DNA of 64,000 nt from an uncultured Clostridia bacterium (GCA_945830395.1 CALZYE010000001.1:1-64000); one strand, 5' to 3'. Shown: positions 53,645 through 63,161, counted from the first letter of the stretch. Notes: generated from the sequence alone by a model not told the origin. Program-made: numbers and translations.

Positions 53645-54476
53645 TAAAAACAGTGAAATTTATCCGTATTTGTTGAAGGAAATCAGCAGCCCGCCGGAGA
53701 GACTTTACTATGATGGCGATATAAGCATTATAGAAAATACTGCGATAGGAGTTGTAGGCAGCCGAAAGGCAAGCAAGTATGGGGAAAGCATAGCAAAGAA
53801 AATCGGCGAAAAATTATGTAAATCAGAAATTACGGTTGTTAGCGGTCTTGCTATAGGTATTGATTCCGCCGCACATCTTGGTGCATTGGATGCAGGAGGA
53901 AAGACTATTGCGGTTTTGGGGTGCGGAACAGATATATGTTATCCTGCTCAAAATAGGAGACTCATGGACCGAATCAGAAAAGAAGGACTTGTGATAAGCG
54001 AGTATCCGGACGGAACGCCTCCTATATCATATCATTTTCCTCAGAGAAACAGAATTATAAGCGGACTTTGTGAAAGCACTGTGGTAGTTGAGGCGGGGAG
54101 AAAGTCAGGCTCATTGATAACTGCCGAATTTGCGGCTTCTCAAGGAAGAAATGTATACGCAGTACCGGGAAATATAACGAGCTTTTCAAGTTTTGGAACA
54201 AATATGCTCATAAGAGACGGAGCAACGCCGCTCATCGTCATAGACGATATTATAAGAGATTTGGGAATAGAGCCGAAAGCTGATGAGGCTGCTCCTGTTA
54301 AATTAGGAGCAGACGAAGATAAAATTTTTAAATTTATATGCAGATCATCTGAAGTTACTGTGGATGATATCAGCAGAGAAACCATGATGTCTCCCGAAAA
54401 AATAAATGGAATTTTAACAATTTTGGAGATAAAGGGTTTGATAGAAAGCTCTTTGGGAAAGATATTTGTTGTATAG
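53628..54476 (+). CDS. dprA: DNA-processing protein DprA
   Basis: The protein has 282 residues. The start is the ATG at 53628 after GAGGAGGGC. The Rossmann-like core has GVVGSRKAS, SGLAIGIDSAAH, GTDICYPAQN and FPQRNRIISGL, the DprA/Smf signature, with a C-terminal winged-helix domain (about 225-280). DprA protects imported single strands and loads RecA. The N-terminal SAM-like domain of longer DprA proteins is reduced. Confidence 0.95.
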   Translation: MKNYIDKNSEIYPYLLKEISSPPERLYYDGDISIIENTAIGVVGSRKASKYGESIAKKIGEKLCKSEITVVSGLAIGIDSAAHLGALDAGGKTIAVLGCGTDICYPAQNRRLMDRIRKEGLVISEYPDGTPPISYHFPQRNRIISGLCESTVVVEAGRKSGSLITAEFAASQGRNVYAVPGNITSFSSFGTNMLIRDGATPLIVIDDIIRDLGIEPKADEAAPVKLGADEDKIFKFICRSSEVTVDDISRETMMSPEKINGILTILEIKGLIESSLGKIFVV

Positions 54477-54564
54477 TACGAAAAAATAAACATATTTTAT
54501 GTAAGAATAAACAAAATGTTTTCGTAAATACCTTGTGCATGTTGATTTATTGTAGTATCATTAG

Positions 54565-54618
54565 AATATTTGACGAAGCGATAAATTATGTTATAATGCG
54601 TTTTATTCATCAAATATT
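54565..54618 (+). promoter_or_regulatory. topA promoter within a 9-bp inverted repeat
   Basis: TTGACG (54570-54575), a 16-base spacer and TATAAT (54592-54597) preceded by TGT. The promoter is flanked by AATATTTGA (54565-54573) and its inverse TCAAATATT (54610-54618), placed as a possible operator or leader structure. Confidence 0.65.
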
Positions 54619-54629
54619 TTGGAGGTATA

Positions 54630-56687
54630 ATGGTTGCTACGAAAAAGACATTAGTAATAGTTGAGTCACCATCTAAAGCGAAAACAATTGGTAAGTATTT
54701 GGGCTCAAGATATAAGGTGATTGCATCTGTCGGGCATGTTAGGGATTTACCTAAAAGCAAGCTTGGAATTGATGTGGAGAATGACTTTGAGCCGCAATAC
54801 ATATCAATACGCGGAAAAGGTAACTTAATAAAGGAGCTTAAGAAGGAAGCAAAAAAGGCAGGCAAAGTTTATTTGGCAACTGACCCGGACAGAGAGGGGG
54901 AAGCGATTTCTTGGCATCTTGCATTTTTGCTCGGAATTGATCCTGAAACTTCGTGCAGAATTGAGTTCAATGAAATCACAAAGAGTAAGATAAAGGAAGC
55001 CGTTAAAAATCCGAGAGCCATTGATATAAGCCTTGTGGATGCACAACAGGCAAGAAGAGTTCTGGACAGGCTTGTTGGATATCAGATAAGTCCGCTTCTT
55101 TGGAGAAAAGTTAGAAAAGGCCTTTCTGCGGGACGGGTGCAGTCTGCGGCGCTTAAGATTATTTGTGACAGGGAAAAAACAATACAAAATTTTATTCCCG
55201 AGGAATTTTGGACAATTACGGCAGAATTTAATAAAAAGAAAAATTTTACCGCAAAATTGAACTACGAAAATGGTAAGAAAATAAAGATTTCGACAAAAAA
55301 AGAAAACGATAGAATTTTAGATGAACTTTCAACAGCAAGATACACGGTAAATAAAATTGTAGAAAAACCCAGAGTAAAGAAGCCCTATGCTCCTTTTACG
55401 ACAAGCAGTATGCAGCAGGATGCCGCCAATAAACTTAATTTCAATACCAAGAGAACCATGATGGTGGCTCAACAGCTTTATGAAGGCATCGATGTGGGAA
55501 GAAGAGGAACAATGGGTCTTATAACATACCTAAGAACAGACTCGGTTCGTGTTTCAGCGGAAGCAAAGAGCGCCGCATCAGCATACATAGAGGAACGATT
55601 CGGGAAAGAATATTCGGCAAACAATATTTTCTCCGGCAAGAATAAGGATATTCAGGATGCACATGAAGCGATAAGACCCAGTGATGTTACACTGGAGCCG
55701 GAAAGTATAAAGGAGTATTTATCTAAAGATCAGTTCAGACTTTATCAGCTCATATGGACGAGATTTCTTGCAAGTCAGATGGCTGCCGCTAAATATGACA
55801 GTATGCAGGTTGATATTGAAAACGGCAAGTACGGATTCAGGGCAAACGGCTCAAAGCGCGTGTTCGACGGCTACCAAAGGGTCTATAAATCGACTGATGA
55901 AGAAAAAGACAACCTGCTGCCTGTGTTAAAAGAAGGTGAAGAGCTGAACCTGAAAGACATAAGAGGCGAACAGAATTTCACTCAGCCTCCGGCAAGATTT
56001 ACAGAGGCCAGCCTTGTAAAGACATTAGAAGAACTTAATATAGGAAGACCGAGTACTTATGCACCTATAGTCGGAACGCTGACAGAAAGAAAGTATGTCA
56101 GGAGAGAGAAGAAATCTCTAATCCCATCGGAGCTGGGATTTCTGGTAACAGGTCTTATGGAAGAGTACTTCAAAGAAATCGTGGATGTGAGATTTACGGC
56201 ATCCATGGAGGATAAGCTTGATGAAGTGGAAACCACGGGCTATGAATGGAAAAAAATCATAAGAGATTTCTATGGACCTTTTAGTGAAGAACTGAAAAAA
56301 GCAGATGCAGCCATTGAAAAGGTTGTCGTGGAAGATAAGCCTACAGGAGAAATTTGTGAACTGTGTGGAAAGCCTATGGTGTTCAAAGCAGGCAGATATG
56401 GAGACTTTATCGCTTGCAGCGGTTATCCGGAATGTAAGAATACTAAGCCGATTTTGAAAACTATAGGTGTGAAATGTCCTAAATGTGGTAAGGATATAGT
56501 AGAAAAGAGAAGTAAGAGGGGAAAGATTTTTTACGGGTGTAGCGGTTATCCGGAATGTGATCAGTCTTACTGGAACAAACCTGTAGCTAAAGTTTGCCCG
56601 AAGTGCGGAAACTTACTTACAGAGAAAATAACTAAAGGAGAAAGGAAATTGGTATGTTCCAATCAGGAATGTAACTTTAAGGAGTAG
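54630..56687 (+). CDS. topA: DNA topoisomerase I
   Basis: The protein has 685 residues, with TTGGAGGTATA before the ATG. TOPRIM domain: [12 protein letters not shown] and the acidic triad in DPDREGEA. The catalytic tyrosine is in ITYLRTDS. Three C-terminal zinc ribbons (paired CxxC from about residue 590) bind DNA. It relaxes negative supercoils. It has its own promoter and leads directly into hslV, hslU and codY, the order known from B. subtilis except that trmFO and xerC are missing between topA and hslV. Confidence 0.97.
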   Translation: MVATKKTLVIVESPSKAKTIGKYLGSRYKVIASVGHVRDLPKSKLGIDVENDFEPQYISIRGKGNLIKELKKEAKKAGKVYLATDPDREGEAISWHLAFLLGIDPETSCRIEFNEITKSKIKEAVKNPRAIDISLVDAQQARRVLDRLVGYQISPLLWRKVRKGLSAGRVQSAALKIICDREKTIQNFIPEEFWTITAEFNKKKNFTAKLNYENGKKIKISTKKENDRILDELSTARYTVNKIVEKPRVKKPYAPFTTSSMQQDAANKLNFNTKRTMMVAQQLYEGIDVGRRGTMGLITYLRTDSVRVSAEAKSAASAYIEERFGKEYSANNIFSGKNKDIQDAHEAIRPSDVTLEPESIKEYLSKDQFRLYQLIWTRFLASQMAAAKYDSMQVDIENGKYGFRANGSKRVFDGYQRVYKSTDEEKDNLLPVLKEGEELNLKDIRGEQNFTQPPARFTEASLVKTLEELNIGRPSTYAPIVGTLTERKYVRREKKSLIPSELGFLVTGLMEEYFKEIVDVRFTASMEDKLDEVETTGYEWKKIIRDFYGPFSEELKKADAAIEKVVVEDKPTGEICELCGKPMVFKAGRYGDFIACSGYPECKNTKPILKTIGVKCPKCGKDIVEKRSKRGKIFYGCSGYPECDQSYWNKPVAKVCPKCGNLLTEKITKGERKLVCSNQECNFKE

Positions 56688-56691
56688 AATA

Positions 56692-57231
56692 ATGATACAA
56701 TTTCATGCAACTACGATCTGTGCGGTGCGCAGGGGTCCCGAAGATGTGGCAATCGGCGGCGACGGACAGGTAACTATGGGCGAAACCGCTATTATGAAGA
56801 ATGGTGCAGTGAAGGTAAAAAAGATTTTTAATGATAGAGTCTTAACCGGATTTGCAGGTTCAGTGGCGGATGCCTTTTCATTAACCGAAAAATTTGAAAA
56901 AAAATTGGTAGAGCATGGCGGAAATTTGAAGCGGGCTGCAGTGGATTTAGCGCAGCTGTGGCGCGGAGATCAGGGAATGAGAAATTTAGAAGCGCTTATG
57001 ATTGTGGCAGATCAAGACCAAATGCTGATTATTTCCGGAAATGGAGAGGTGATAGCTCCGGATCAGGATTTCATTGCAATCGGTTCAGGCGGAAATTATG
57101 CTTATTCGGCAGCAAATGCGCTGTTTAATCATACTGATATGAGTGCAGAGGATATAGTCAGAGAATCGCTTAAGATTGCATCCTCAATTTGTGTTTATAC
57201 CAACGATAATGTAACGGTAAAAAAACTATAG
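56692..57231 (+). CDS. hslV: HslV (ClpQ) proteasome-like peptidase
   Basis: The protein has 179 residues. The nucleophile threonine is expected at residue 7 ([11 protein letters not shown]), so a six-residue leader must be removed, as in other Bacillota homologues. GDGQVTMG follows, and SGNGEVI and [11 protein letters not shown] are further family segments. HslV forms a two-ring chamber that degrades proteins fed by the HslU ATPase. It begins four bases after topA and ten before hslU. Confidence 0.96.
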   Translation: MIQFHATTICAVRRGPEDVAIGGDGQVTMGETAIMKNGAVKVKKIFNDRVLTGFAGSVADAFSLTEKFEKKLVEHGGNLKRAAVDLAQLWRGDQGMRNLEALMIVADQDQMLIISGNGEVIAPDQDFIAIGSGGNYAYSAANALFNHTDMSAEDIVRESLKIASSICVYTNDNVTVKKL

Positions 57232-57241
57232 GAGGTATGGA

Positions 57242-58684
57242 ATGGCTGAAAAAATTAAGAGTATGACGCCTAAAGAAATAGTTTCCGAACTGGACAAGTA
57301 TATTATCGGTCAGGCCGATGCAAAAAAATCAGTGGCAATAGCCTTGAGGAATAGATATAGAAGGAGTCTTCTCCCGGAGGAAATGAGAGAGGAGATTACT
57401 CCTAAAAATATTTTGATGATGGGACCTACAGGCTGCGGTAAGACAGAGATTGCCAGAAGACTTGCTAAACTGATGAAGGCTCCTTTTGTGAAGGTCGAGG
57501 CGACGAAGTTTACGGAAGTCGGTTATGTGGGGCGAGATGTGGATTCTATGATAAGGGATCTTGCTGAAGCTTCGATTAGAATCACGAAACAGAGTAAGCT
57601 TGAAGATAAGTATGAAATGGCTGAAAAGCTTGCGGAAGACAGGATTGTTGAAGCCATGATTCCGGGAGAAAAGAAGAAGGAAAACACCAATAAAAGCGGC
57701 AATCCTTTTGATTTTTTACTCAATAACGGCGGATATGTAAGTCAGAAACAGCAATATGAGGAAAATCAGAAAAAAACCGAATCAGACAAGAATGAACCCT
57801 TGGATGTGGATATGGCGAGACAGCAGGTCAGACAACAGCTAAAAGACGGCCTTTTGGAAGAACAGTTTATTGAGATACAGATTAAAGATACGCCTAAAAG
57901 CAATCAGCTCGACATGAGCAATGAAGGCATGAGCATAGCCATAGGAAATATTTTTGGTGATATGATGCCGCAGAAGACAAAAACGAAGAGAGTTCGCGTC
58001 AAGGATGCCAGAAAAATTTTGAGAGAGGAAGAGGCACAAAATCTTCTTGATATGGATCAAGTGACGGATGAAGCCATTGAAAATGCGGAGCAGAATGGAA
58101 TTATTTTCATCGATGAAATAGATAAAATTGCTTCCGGCGGAAGATATTCATCCGGTGCGGATGTTTCCAGGGAAGGGGTTCAGCGAGACATTCTGCCCAT
58201 AGTTGAAGGCAGTGTGGTCAATACAAAATATGGACCACTTAAGACTGATCACATTTTATTTATTGGTGCAGGCGCTTTCCATACGGCAAAGCCTACAGAT
58301 TTGATTCCTGAGCTTCAGGGACGATTCCCTATTCGCGTTGAACTGGAGAATTTGGATAAAGAGGCTTTTGCAAAAATTTTAACAGTTCCAGAAAATGCCA
58401 TAACGAAACAGCAGCAAGCACTTCTTTCAACTGAAGGAATAAACTTGGAATTTACCGAAGATTCTATAGAAGAAATTGCAGAAATGTCGTTTTTGATGAA
58501 CGAACAGAATGAAAACATAGGTGCAAGGAGATTGCACACGATTTTGGAAAAATTGCTTGAGGACATTTCTTTTGAGATTCCAAAGCCGGATGCGGATGGA
58601 AAGTTTATAATAGATAGGAAGTTTGTCCAAAATAAGTTTATGGATACCATTAGAAGAGATGATGTTGATAAATACATATTGTAG
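57242..58684 (+). CDS. hslU: HslU (ClpY) ATPase
   Basis: The protein has 480 residues, with AGGAGGTATGGA before the ATG. It has an AAA+ unfoldase with Walker A MGPTGCGKTE (near 60-69), pore loop VGYVGRD, an inserted I-domain (about 115-245), Walker B IIFIDEIDK, and a sensor region GRFPIRVEL. It partners HslV in ATP-dependent proteolysis. Neighbouring codY is cotranscribed, as in B. subtilis. Confidence 0.97.
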   Translation: MAEKIKSMTPKEIVSELDKYIIGQADAKKSVAIALRNRYRRSLLPEEMREEITPKNILMMGPTGCGKTEIARRLAKLMKAPFVKVEATKFTEVGYVGRDVDSMIRDLAEASIRITKQSKLEDKYEMAEKLAEDRIVEAMIPGEKKKENTNKSGNPFDFLLNNGGYVSQKQQYEENQKKTESDKNEPLDVDMARQQVRQQLKDGLLEEQFIEIQIKDTPKSNQLDMSNEGMSIAIGNIFGDMMPQKTKTKRVRVKDARKILREEEAQNLLDMDQVTDEAIENAEQNGIIFIDEIDKIASGGRYSSGADVSREGVQRDILPIVEGSVVNTKYGPLKTDHILFIGAGAFHTAKPTDLIPELQGRFPIRVELENLDKEAFAKILTVPENAITKQQQALLSTEGINLEFTEDSIEEIAEMSFLMNEQNENIGARRLHTILEKLLEDISFEIPKPDADGKFIIDRKFVQNKFMDTIRRDDVDKYIL

Positions 58685-58714
58685 TAAGTGATTAATAAGA
58701 AAAGGAGAATGAAT

Positions 58715-59491
58715 ATGAGTCAGCAGTTATTACAGCGTATCAGAAAATTGAATTGGATGTTGTCGGAGAGTGCAACAGGGTATGTTTCATTTGATGAACT
58801 ATGTGAAGTAATCGGTGAAATGTTAAGTTCAAACATTTATATTCTAAATAAGAGAGGAAAGATTCTTGCGGCTAAATACGAAGAAGGCGAAGAAGCTCCT
58901 CTTGTCATCGGAGAAGACAGCAAAGCGGTACTTCCATCAGTTTATAACGATAGATTTTTGGAATTCAGGGAAACAAAGGAAAATCTGATTTACGACAGCA
59001 TCAAGGCAGTGTACGGAGATGACTATGAGCTTTCAAATAAGTATCATGTAATTGTCCCAATTATATTTGGAGGGAAGCGAGTTGCGACATTACTTCTTGC
59101 AAGACCTTCAAAGGCTTACAGCGAAGAGGATATTGCAATTTGCGAATATGGCGCAACAGTTGTAGGACTTGAAGTTGCAAGAGGCATCACACTTGAAGAA
59201 GAAGCTGACGGAAGAGAAAAGAATGCGGTGAATATGGCACTTGAAACTCTGTCATACTCAGAACTTGATGCGGTTATTAAGATTTTCGCTGAACTTGATG
59301 GAAAAGAAGGCCTTCTTGTTGCCAGCAAAATTGCCGATAAATCAGGAATTACAAGATCTGTTATAGTAAATGCCCTTCGCAAGCTGGAAAGTGCCGGCGT
59401 TATCGAATCTCGTTCGCTGGGAATGAAAGGTACAAGAATTAAGATTACAAATGATTTTCTGCGCAGCGAAATTGATAAGATTGATATTTAG
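58715..59491 (+). CDS. codY: Global transcriptional repressor CodY
   Basis: The protein has 258 residues, the family length. The start is the ATG at 58715, seven bases after AAGGAG; upstream in-frame starts lie before that site. The N-terminal GAF domain (about 1-155) senses branched-chain amino acids. The C-terminal winged helix (ASKIADKSGITRSVIVNALRKL around 205-225) binds DNA, and GTP is the second signal in Bacilli. It controls amino-acid metabolism and stationary-phase genes in Bacillota. I found no convincing CodY box in the window. A hairpin follows the gene. Confidence 0.96.
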   Translation: MSQQLLQRIRKLNWMLSESATGYVSFDELCEVIGEMLSSNIYILNKRGKILAAKYEEGEEAPLVIGEDSKAVLPSVYNDRFLEFRETKENLIYDSIKAVYGDDYELSNKYHVIVPIIFGGKRVATLLLARPSKAYSEEDIAICEYGATVVGLEVARGITLEEEADGREKNAVNMALETLSYSELDAVIKIFAELDGKEGLLVASKIADKSGITRSVIVNALRKLESAGVIESRSLGMKGTRIKITNDFLRSEIDKIDI

Positions 59492-59526
59492 TCACAGCAG
59501 AAAAAAATATGCATAGTGAAAGTGAA

Positions 59527-59554
59527 CAAGCTTGGAGTAGTAATATTCCAAGCT
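59527..59554 (+). terminator. Hairpin after codY, probable terminator
   Basis: AAGCTTGGA (59527-59535) pairs with TCCAAGCTT (59546-59554). The T run that follows is weak. Confidence 0.5.
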
Positions 59555-59640
59555 TTGTAGTATGATGAAGCTGTAAAACAGCCATTTAACATACGATATA
59601 GCTCAGAATAAAAGTGAAAAGTTTATTAAGGTATCAGAAA

Positions 59641-60918
59641 ATGTTGAGATTTACAGAAGACAACCAGGTTATCGAAGAAGAAAAATATAAAGCTGTTCTC
59701 GTTGGATTTACGCGTTATGAGGATATCACATACTCCATGGAGGAACTTGCAGGTTTGGCAGAGGCTGATAACATAGAAGTTATCGGTCAGGTGGTTCAGA
59801 GTCTTCAAAAACCCAACAGCGCCACTCTGATAGGCAGCGGCAAAGTGGCTGAAGTTGCGGAAACGGTAAAGAACATGGAAGCGGACATGGTTGTTTTCAA
59901 CAATGAACTTACCGGGATGCAGCTTAGAAACCTTGAGGAAGCTTTAGGTGTAAAGGTAATAGACAGAACTATTTTGATTTTGGATATCTTTGCATCGAGA
60001 GCCGATTCTGCAGAAGGGAAACTGCAGGTGGAACTGGCTCAGCTCAGATACAGGATGCCGAGGCTTTTAGGTTTCGGCAAATCGCTGTCAAGGCTCGGAG
60101 GCGGCATCGGAACCCGCGGTCCCGGAGAAAAAAAGCTTGAAACGGACAGACGCCACATAGAAAGACGCATGGAGGATATTAAAAATGACCTTCAAAAAGT
60201 TCAAAGCTCACGAACGGTCCAACGATCAAAGAGAGAGAAATCAGATATTCCCGTTGTTGCTCTGGTGGGATATACAAATTCGGGAAAATCGGCAATTATG
60301 AACAGACTCCTTTCCATGACGGAGAAGGAAGATAAGGTCGTAAAAGAAAAAGACATGCTCTTTGCGACTTTGGATGCGCAGCAAAGAAATATAAGGTTTG
60401 ACTCCAAGCAAGAATTTATTTTAATAGATACGGTAGGGTTTGTCAGCAGGCTTCCGCACGGTCTTGTTGAAGCGTTTAAAGCAACGCTGGAAGAAGTGAA
60501 GTTTGCAGACCTTCTTCTTCATATAGTGGATACAAGCTGCGGCGAAAATCAATTTCAAATAGATGTAACGAATAAAGTTTTGAAAGAAATCGGTGCGGCG
60601 GAAAAAGAAAAGATATTGGTATTTAATAAAATTGATATTGCGAAAGAATTTGATATATCTCCGTCAGAAGATAAAAAGATGTTTATTTCAGCCAAGACCG
60701 GAGAAGGAATTGATAATTTGCTTGAAGAAGTGAAAAATAAAATTTTTGATAATCTGACTGCTAAATTCTTAATTCCGTATAGCAGAGGAGATATAGCATC
60801 CTATCTGTGTGAAAAAACAAATGTACTTTCTATGAATTATAAAAATGAAGGCACGGAAATAGTAGCAGAAGTTTCAAGAAGTGATTATCAGAGGTTAAAG
60901 AAATTTGAAGTTATATAG
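59641..60918 (+). CDS. hflX: Ribosome-associated GTPase HflX
   Basis: The protein has 425 residues from the ATG at 59641 (an upstream GTG at 59614 would add nine; neither has a strong ribosome site). The N-terminal HflX domain has VDRTILILDIFA and SRLGGGIGTRGPGEKKLE. The GTPase domain has G1 GYTNSGKS, G3 DTVGF and G4 NKID. HflX splits stalled or heat-damaged 70S ribosomes. It overlaps the YigZ gene by 14 bases. Confidence 0.95.
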   Translation: MLRFTEDNQVIEEEKYKAVLVGFTRYEDITYSMEELAGLAEADNIEVIGQVVQSLQKPNSATLIGSGKVAEVAETVKNMEADMVVFNNELTGMQLRNLEEALGVKVIDRTILILDIFASRADSAEGKLQVELAQLRYRMPRLLGFGKSLSRLGGGIGTRGPGEKKLETDRRHIERRMEDIKNDLQKVQSSRTVQRSKREKSDIPVVALVGYTNSGKSAIMNRLLSMTEKEDKVVKEKDMLFATLDAQQRNIRFDSKQEFILIDTVGFVSRLPHGLVEAFKATLEEVKFADLLLHIVDTSCGENQFQIDVTNKVLKEIGAAEKEKILVFNKIDIAKEFDISPSEDKKMFISAKTGEGIDNLLEEVKNKIFDNLTAKFLIPYSRGDIASYLCEKTNVLSMNYKNEGTEIVAEVSRSDYQRLKKFEVI

Positions 60919-61537
60919 TACTGTTTTGAACAAAATAGAAGATGAGCAAAGGATAGAAAAATCCCGATTTATAACCAGTGTTATTCCTTGTGAGACTGTA
61001 GATGATGCGGAGTGCTTTTTTCAGGAAATCAGGCAGAAATATAAGGATGCTGCGCACAATGTGCCTGCAATGGTACTTGGAGATAAATTTCAGCTCCAGT
61101 GGGCAAGCGATGATGGAGAACCACAGGGAACGGCAGGAGCTCCCATAATTAAAATGCTTGTTTCGGAGGGAATTACAAATATAGCGGTTGTGGTTACGAG
61201 GTATTTCGGAGGCGTTAAGCTGGGTACAGGAGGGCTTGTGAGGGCATATACTTCCAGCGTGAAAAAAGCCGTTTTAAGCGGCGTAATTTGTGATGTGGAA
61301 GAAAGAATTTGCTTTGAATGTAAAATGGCTTATAAGGAGTTTAACAAGCTTTCGGCCGTTGATTTTAGAGAAGATGTGAAGATAGATGAAATTCAGTACA
61401 GTGACAATGTATATTTTCGATTTTCCTGCAAAAAAAATGAAGAAGATGCTTGCATTAATCGCATAAATGGTATAACATTTGGTGGGGAGTGGCTTTTGAA
61501 GCGAAGTGTAACTTTCATAAAAATACCACGAATATAA
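60905..61537 (+). CDS. YigZ/IMPACT family protein
   Basis: The protein has 210 residues. It starts at a TTG within hflX, after AGAGGTTAAAGAAA. The N-terminal UPF0029/IMPACT domain has KSRFITSV, HNVPAMVL, ASDDGEPQGTAG and VVVTRYFGGVKLGTGGLVRAY, the YigZ signature; a small C-terminal ferredoxin-like domain follows. Function is uncertain; relatives are tied to translation control. Coupling to HflX, a ribosome rescue factor, fits that. Confidence 0.92.
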   Translation: MKLYSTVLNKIEDEQRIEKSRFITSVIPCETVDDAECFFQEIRQKYKDAAHNVPAMVLGDKFQLQWASDDGEPQGTAGAPIIKMLVSEGITNIAVVVTRYFGGVKLGTGGLVRAYTSSVKKAVLSGVICDVEERICFECKMAYKEFNKLSAVDFREDVKIDEIQYSDNVYFRFSCKKNEEDACINRINGITFGGEWLLKRSVTFIKIPRI

Positions 61538-61573
61538 TCGTTTTTTGTTGATGCGGTAATGACGATTTTTTTG
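61536..61573 (+). terminator. Terminator overlapping the YigZ stop codon
   Basis: AATCGT (61536-61541) pairs with ACGATT (61562-61567), followed by a run of T. The loop is long, so strength is uncertain. Confidence 0.5.
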
Positions 61574-61626
61574 TTAGCAGGTGTGAATTATTTTTGAAAA
61601 TAAAAAAGGCAAAGACAAAAAAAGTA

Positions 61627-61655
61627 TTGACAAAATAAATGATATACTGTATAGT
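61627..61655 (+). promoter_or_regulatory. Promoter of the tRNA cluster
   Basis: A consensus TTGACA (61627-61632), a 17-base spacer and TATAGT (61650-61655), about 40 bases before the first tRNA. It is the best promoter in the window. Confidence 0.85.
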
Positions 61656-61692
61656 TAGTAAATGTGTCGAGCAAAAGACACAGTGATTACTT

Positions 61693-61768
61693 GGGCGCTT
61701 AGCTCAGCTGGGAGAGCATCTGCCTTACAAGCAGGAGGTCATAGGTTCGAGCCCTATAGCGCCCACCA
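61693..61768 (+). tRNA. tRNA-Val (anticodon UAC)
   Basis: The anticodon loop is CTTACAA; CCA is encoded. It is the first gene of the cluster. Confidence 0.96.
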
Positions 61769-61800
61769 TAATATCGGGACGTGCTTTCAGCACTGGATAT

Positions 61801-61877
61801 GGCCAAGTAGTTCAGTTGGTTAGAATGCCAGCCTGTCACGCTGGAGGTCACGGGTTCGAGCCCCGTCTTGGTCGCCA
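61801..61877 (+). tRNA. tRNA-Asp (anticodon GUC)
   Basis: The anticodon loop is CTGTCAC; the acceptor GGCCAAG pairs with CTTGGTC; CCA is encoded. Confidence 0.96.
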
Positions 61878-61894
61878 ATTTAATTTTATAAGAT

Positions 61895-61969
61895 GCTGGC
61901 GTGGCTCAACGGTAGAGCAGCTGATTTGTAATCAGCAGGTTGGGGGTTCGATTCCCTCCGCCAGCTCCA
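61895..61969 (+). tRNA. tRNA-Thr (anticodon UGU)
   Basis: The anticodon loop is TTTGTAA; the acceptor GCTGGCG pairs with CGCCAGC; CCA is encoded. Confidence 0.96.
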
Positions 61970-61985
61970 ATTTAATATTTAACAT

Positions 61986-62070
61986 CGAGGGATGCCCGAG
62001 TGGCTAAAGGGGGCGGACTGTAAATCCGTTAGCTGAGCTTACGATGGTTCGAATCCATCTCCCTCGACCA
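61986..62070 (+). tRNA. tRNA-Tyr (anticodon GUA)
   Basis: The anticodon loop is CTGTAAA; there is a long variable arm; the acceptor CGAGGGA pairs with TCCCTCG; CCA is encoded. Confidence 0.96.
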
Positions 62071-62074
62071 ATAT

Positions 62075-62149
62075 GCGGAAGTGGCTCAGGGGTAGAGCAT
62101 CGCCTTGCCAAGGCGAGGGTCGCGAGTTCGAATCTCGTCTTCCGCTCCA
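62075..62149 (+). tRNA. tRNA-Gly (anticodon GCC)
   Basis: The anticodon loop is TTGCCAA; the acceptor GCGGAAG pairs with CTTCCGC; CCA is encoded. Confidence 0.96.
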
Positions 62150-62154
62150 ACTAT

Positions 62155-62228
<74 letters not shown>

Positions 62229-62240
62229 CTAAAATTGTGT

Positions 62241-62317
62241 GGGCTCGTAGCTCAGCTGGATAGAGCATCGGCCTTCTAAGCCGTGTGTCCAGAGTTCGAA
62301 TCTCTGCGGGCTCACCA
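62241..62317 (+). tRNA. tRNA-Arg (anticodon UCU)
   Basis: The anticodon loop is CTTCTAA. The acceptor GGGCTCG pairs with CGGGCTC using two G-U pairs; CCA is encoded. Confidence 0.95.
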
Positions 62318-62352
62318 TTTTTTAACTAAAATTGAAAAGATGGTAGCATTCT

Positions 62353-62427
62353 TGGGGTATAGCCAAGTGGTAAGGCAAGGGACTTTGACTCCCTTATGCG
62401 CAGGTTCGATCCCCGCTACCCCAGCCA
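62353..62427 (+). tRNA. tRNA-Gln (anticodon UUG)
   Basis: The anticodon loop is CTTTGAC; the acceptor TGGGGTA pairs with TACCCCA; CCA is encoded. It is a likely MnmA substrate. Confidence 0.96.
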
Positions 62428-62434
62428 GTTTTAT

Positions 62435-62510
62435 GACCCATTAGCTCAGTCGGTAGAGCACTTGACTTTTAATCAAGGTGTCCGGAGTTCGAATCTCCGA
62501 TGGGTCACCA
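62435..62510 (+). tRNA. tRNA-Lys (anticodon UUU)
   Basis: The anticodon loop is CTTTTAA; the acceptor GACCCAT pairs with ATGGGTC; CCA is encoded. It is a likely MnmA substrate. Confidence 0.96.
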
Positions 62511-62532
62511 ATGTTACGAATGCCGATCACAT

Positions 62533-62618
<86 letters not shown>

Positions 62619-62655
62619 TTTAGGGATTCAAATATATGCGCCGACAATAAAGCCT

Positions 62656-62747
62656 GGAGAAGTACTCAAGTGGCTGAAGAGGACGGTTTGCTAAACCGTT
62701 AGGGTTCGTTTAGGGCCGCGCGAGTTCGAATCTCGCCTTCTCCGCCA
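62656..62747 (+). tRNA. tRNA-Ser (anticodon GCU)
   Basis: The anticodon loop is TTGCTAA; there is a long variable arm; the acceptor GGAGAAG pairs with CTTCTCC; CCA is encoded. Confidence 0.95.
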
Positions 62748-62757
62748 TATTTATTAT

Positions 62758-62833
62758 AGGGGTATAGCTCAGTTGGTAGAGCAGCGGTCTCCAAAACCGC
62801 GTGTCGAGGGTTCGAATCCTTCTGCCCCTGCCA
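62758..62833 (+). tRNA. tRNA-Trp (anticodon CCA)
   Basis: The anticodon loop is CTCCAAA. The acceptor AGGGGTA pairs with TGCCCCT using one G-U pair; the CCA end is encoded. Confidence 0.96.
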
Positions 62834-62890
62834 TTTGACCTTTTAAATTGAAAATAGTATAATGTCTTTGCTGATGACAAGACCGATTTT

Positions 62891-62967
62891 CGGGGTGTAG
62901 CGCAGTTTGGTAGCGCAACTGGTTTGGGACCAGTGGGCCGCGGGTTCAAATCCTGCCACCCCGACCA
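62891..62967 (+). tRNA. tRNA-Pro (anticodon UGG)
   Basis: The anticodon loop is TTTGGGA; the acceptor CGGGGTG pairs with CACCCCG; CCA is encoded. Confidence 0.96.
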
Positions 62968-62982
62968 TTTTTTTAAAATCGT

Positions 62983-63059
62983 GGGCCACTAGCTCAGTTG
63001 GTCAGAGCATCCGGCTCATAACCGGCAGGTCCCGGGTTCAAGTCCCTGGTGGCCCACCA
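62983..63059 (+). tRNA. tRNA with CAU anticodon (elongator Met or Ile2)
   Basis: The anticodon loop is CTCATAA. The acceptor GGGCCAC pairs fully with GTGGCCC, so it is not the initiator. Elongator Met and lysidine-modified Ile2 cannot be separated by eye; Met is my preference. Confidence 0.85.
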
Positions 63060-63080
63060 ATTTAATACACACGATAGTGT

Positions 63081-63156
63081 GCCCAGTTAGCTCAGTTGGT
63101 AGAGCAAGGGACTGAAAATCCCTGTGTCCTTGGTTCGATTCCGAGACTGGGCACCA
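63081..63156 (+). tRNA. tRNA-Phe (anticodon GAA)
   Basis: The anticodon loop is CTGAAAA; the acceptor GCCCAGT pairs with ACTGGGC; CCA is encoded. It is the last gene of the cluster. Confidence 0.96.
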
Positions 63157-63161
63157 TCAAT

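Noticed and set aside
62983..63059. Initiator tRNA-Met
   Set aside because: The first acceptor pair is a normal G-C, and the anticodon stem lacks the three G-C pairs typical of initiators.
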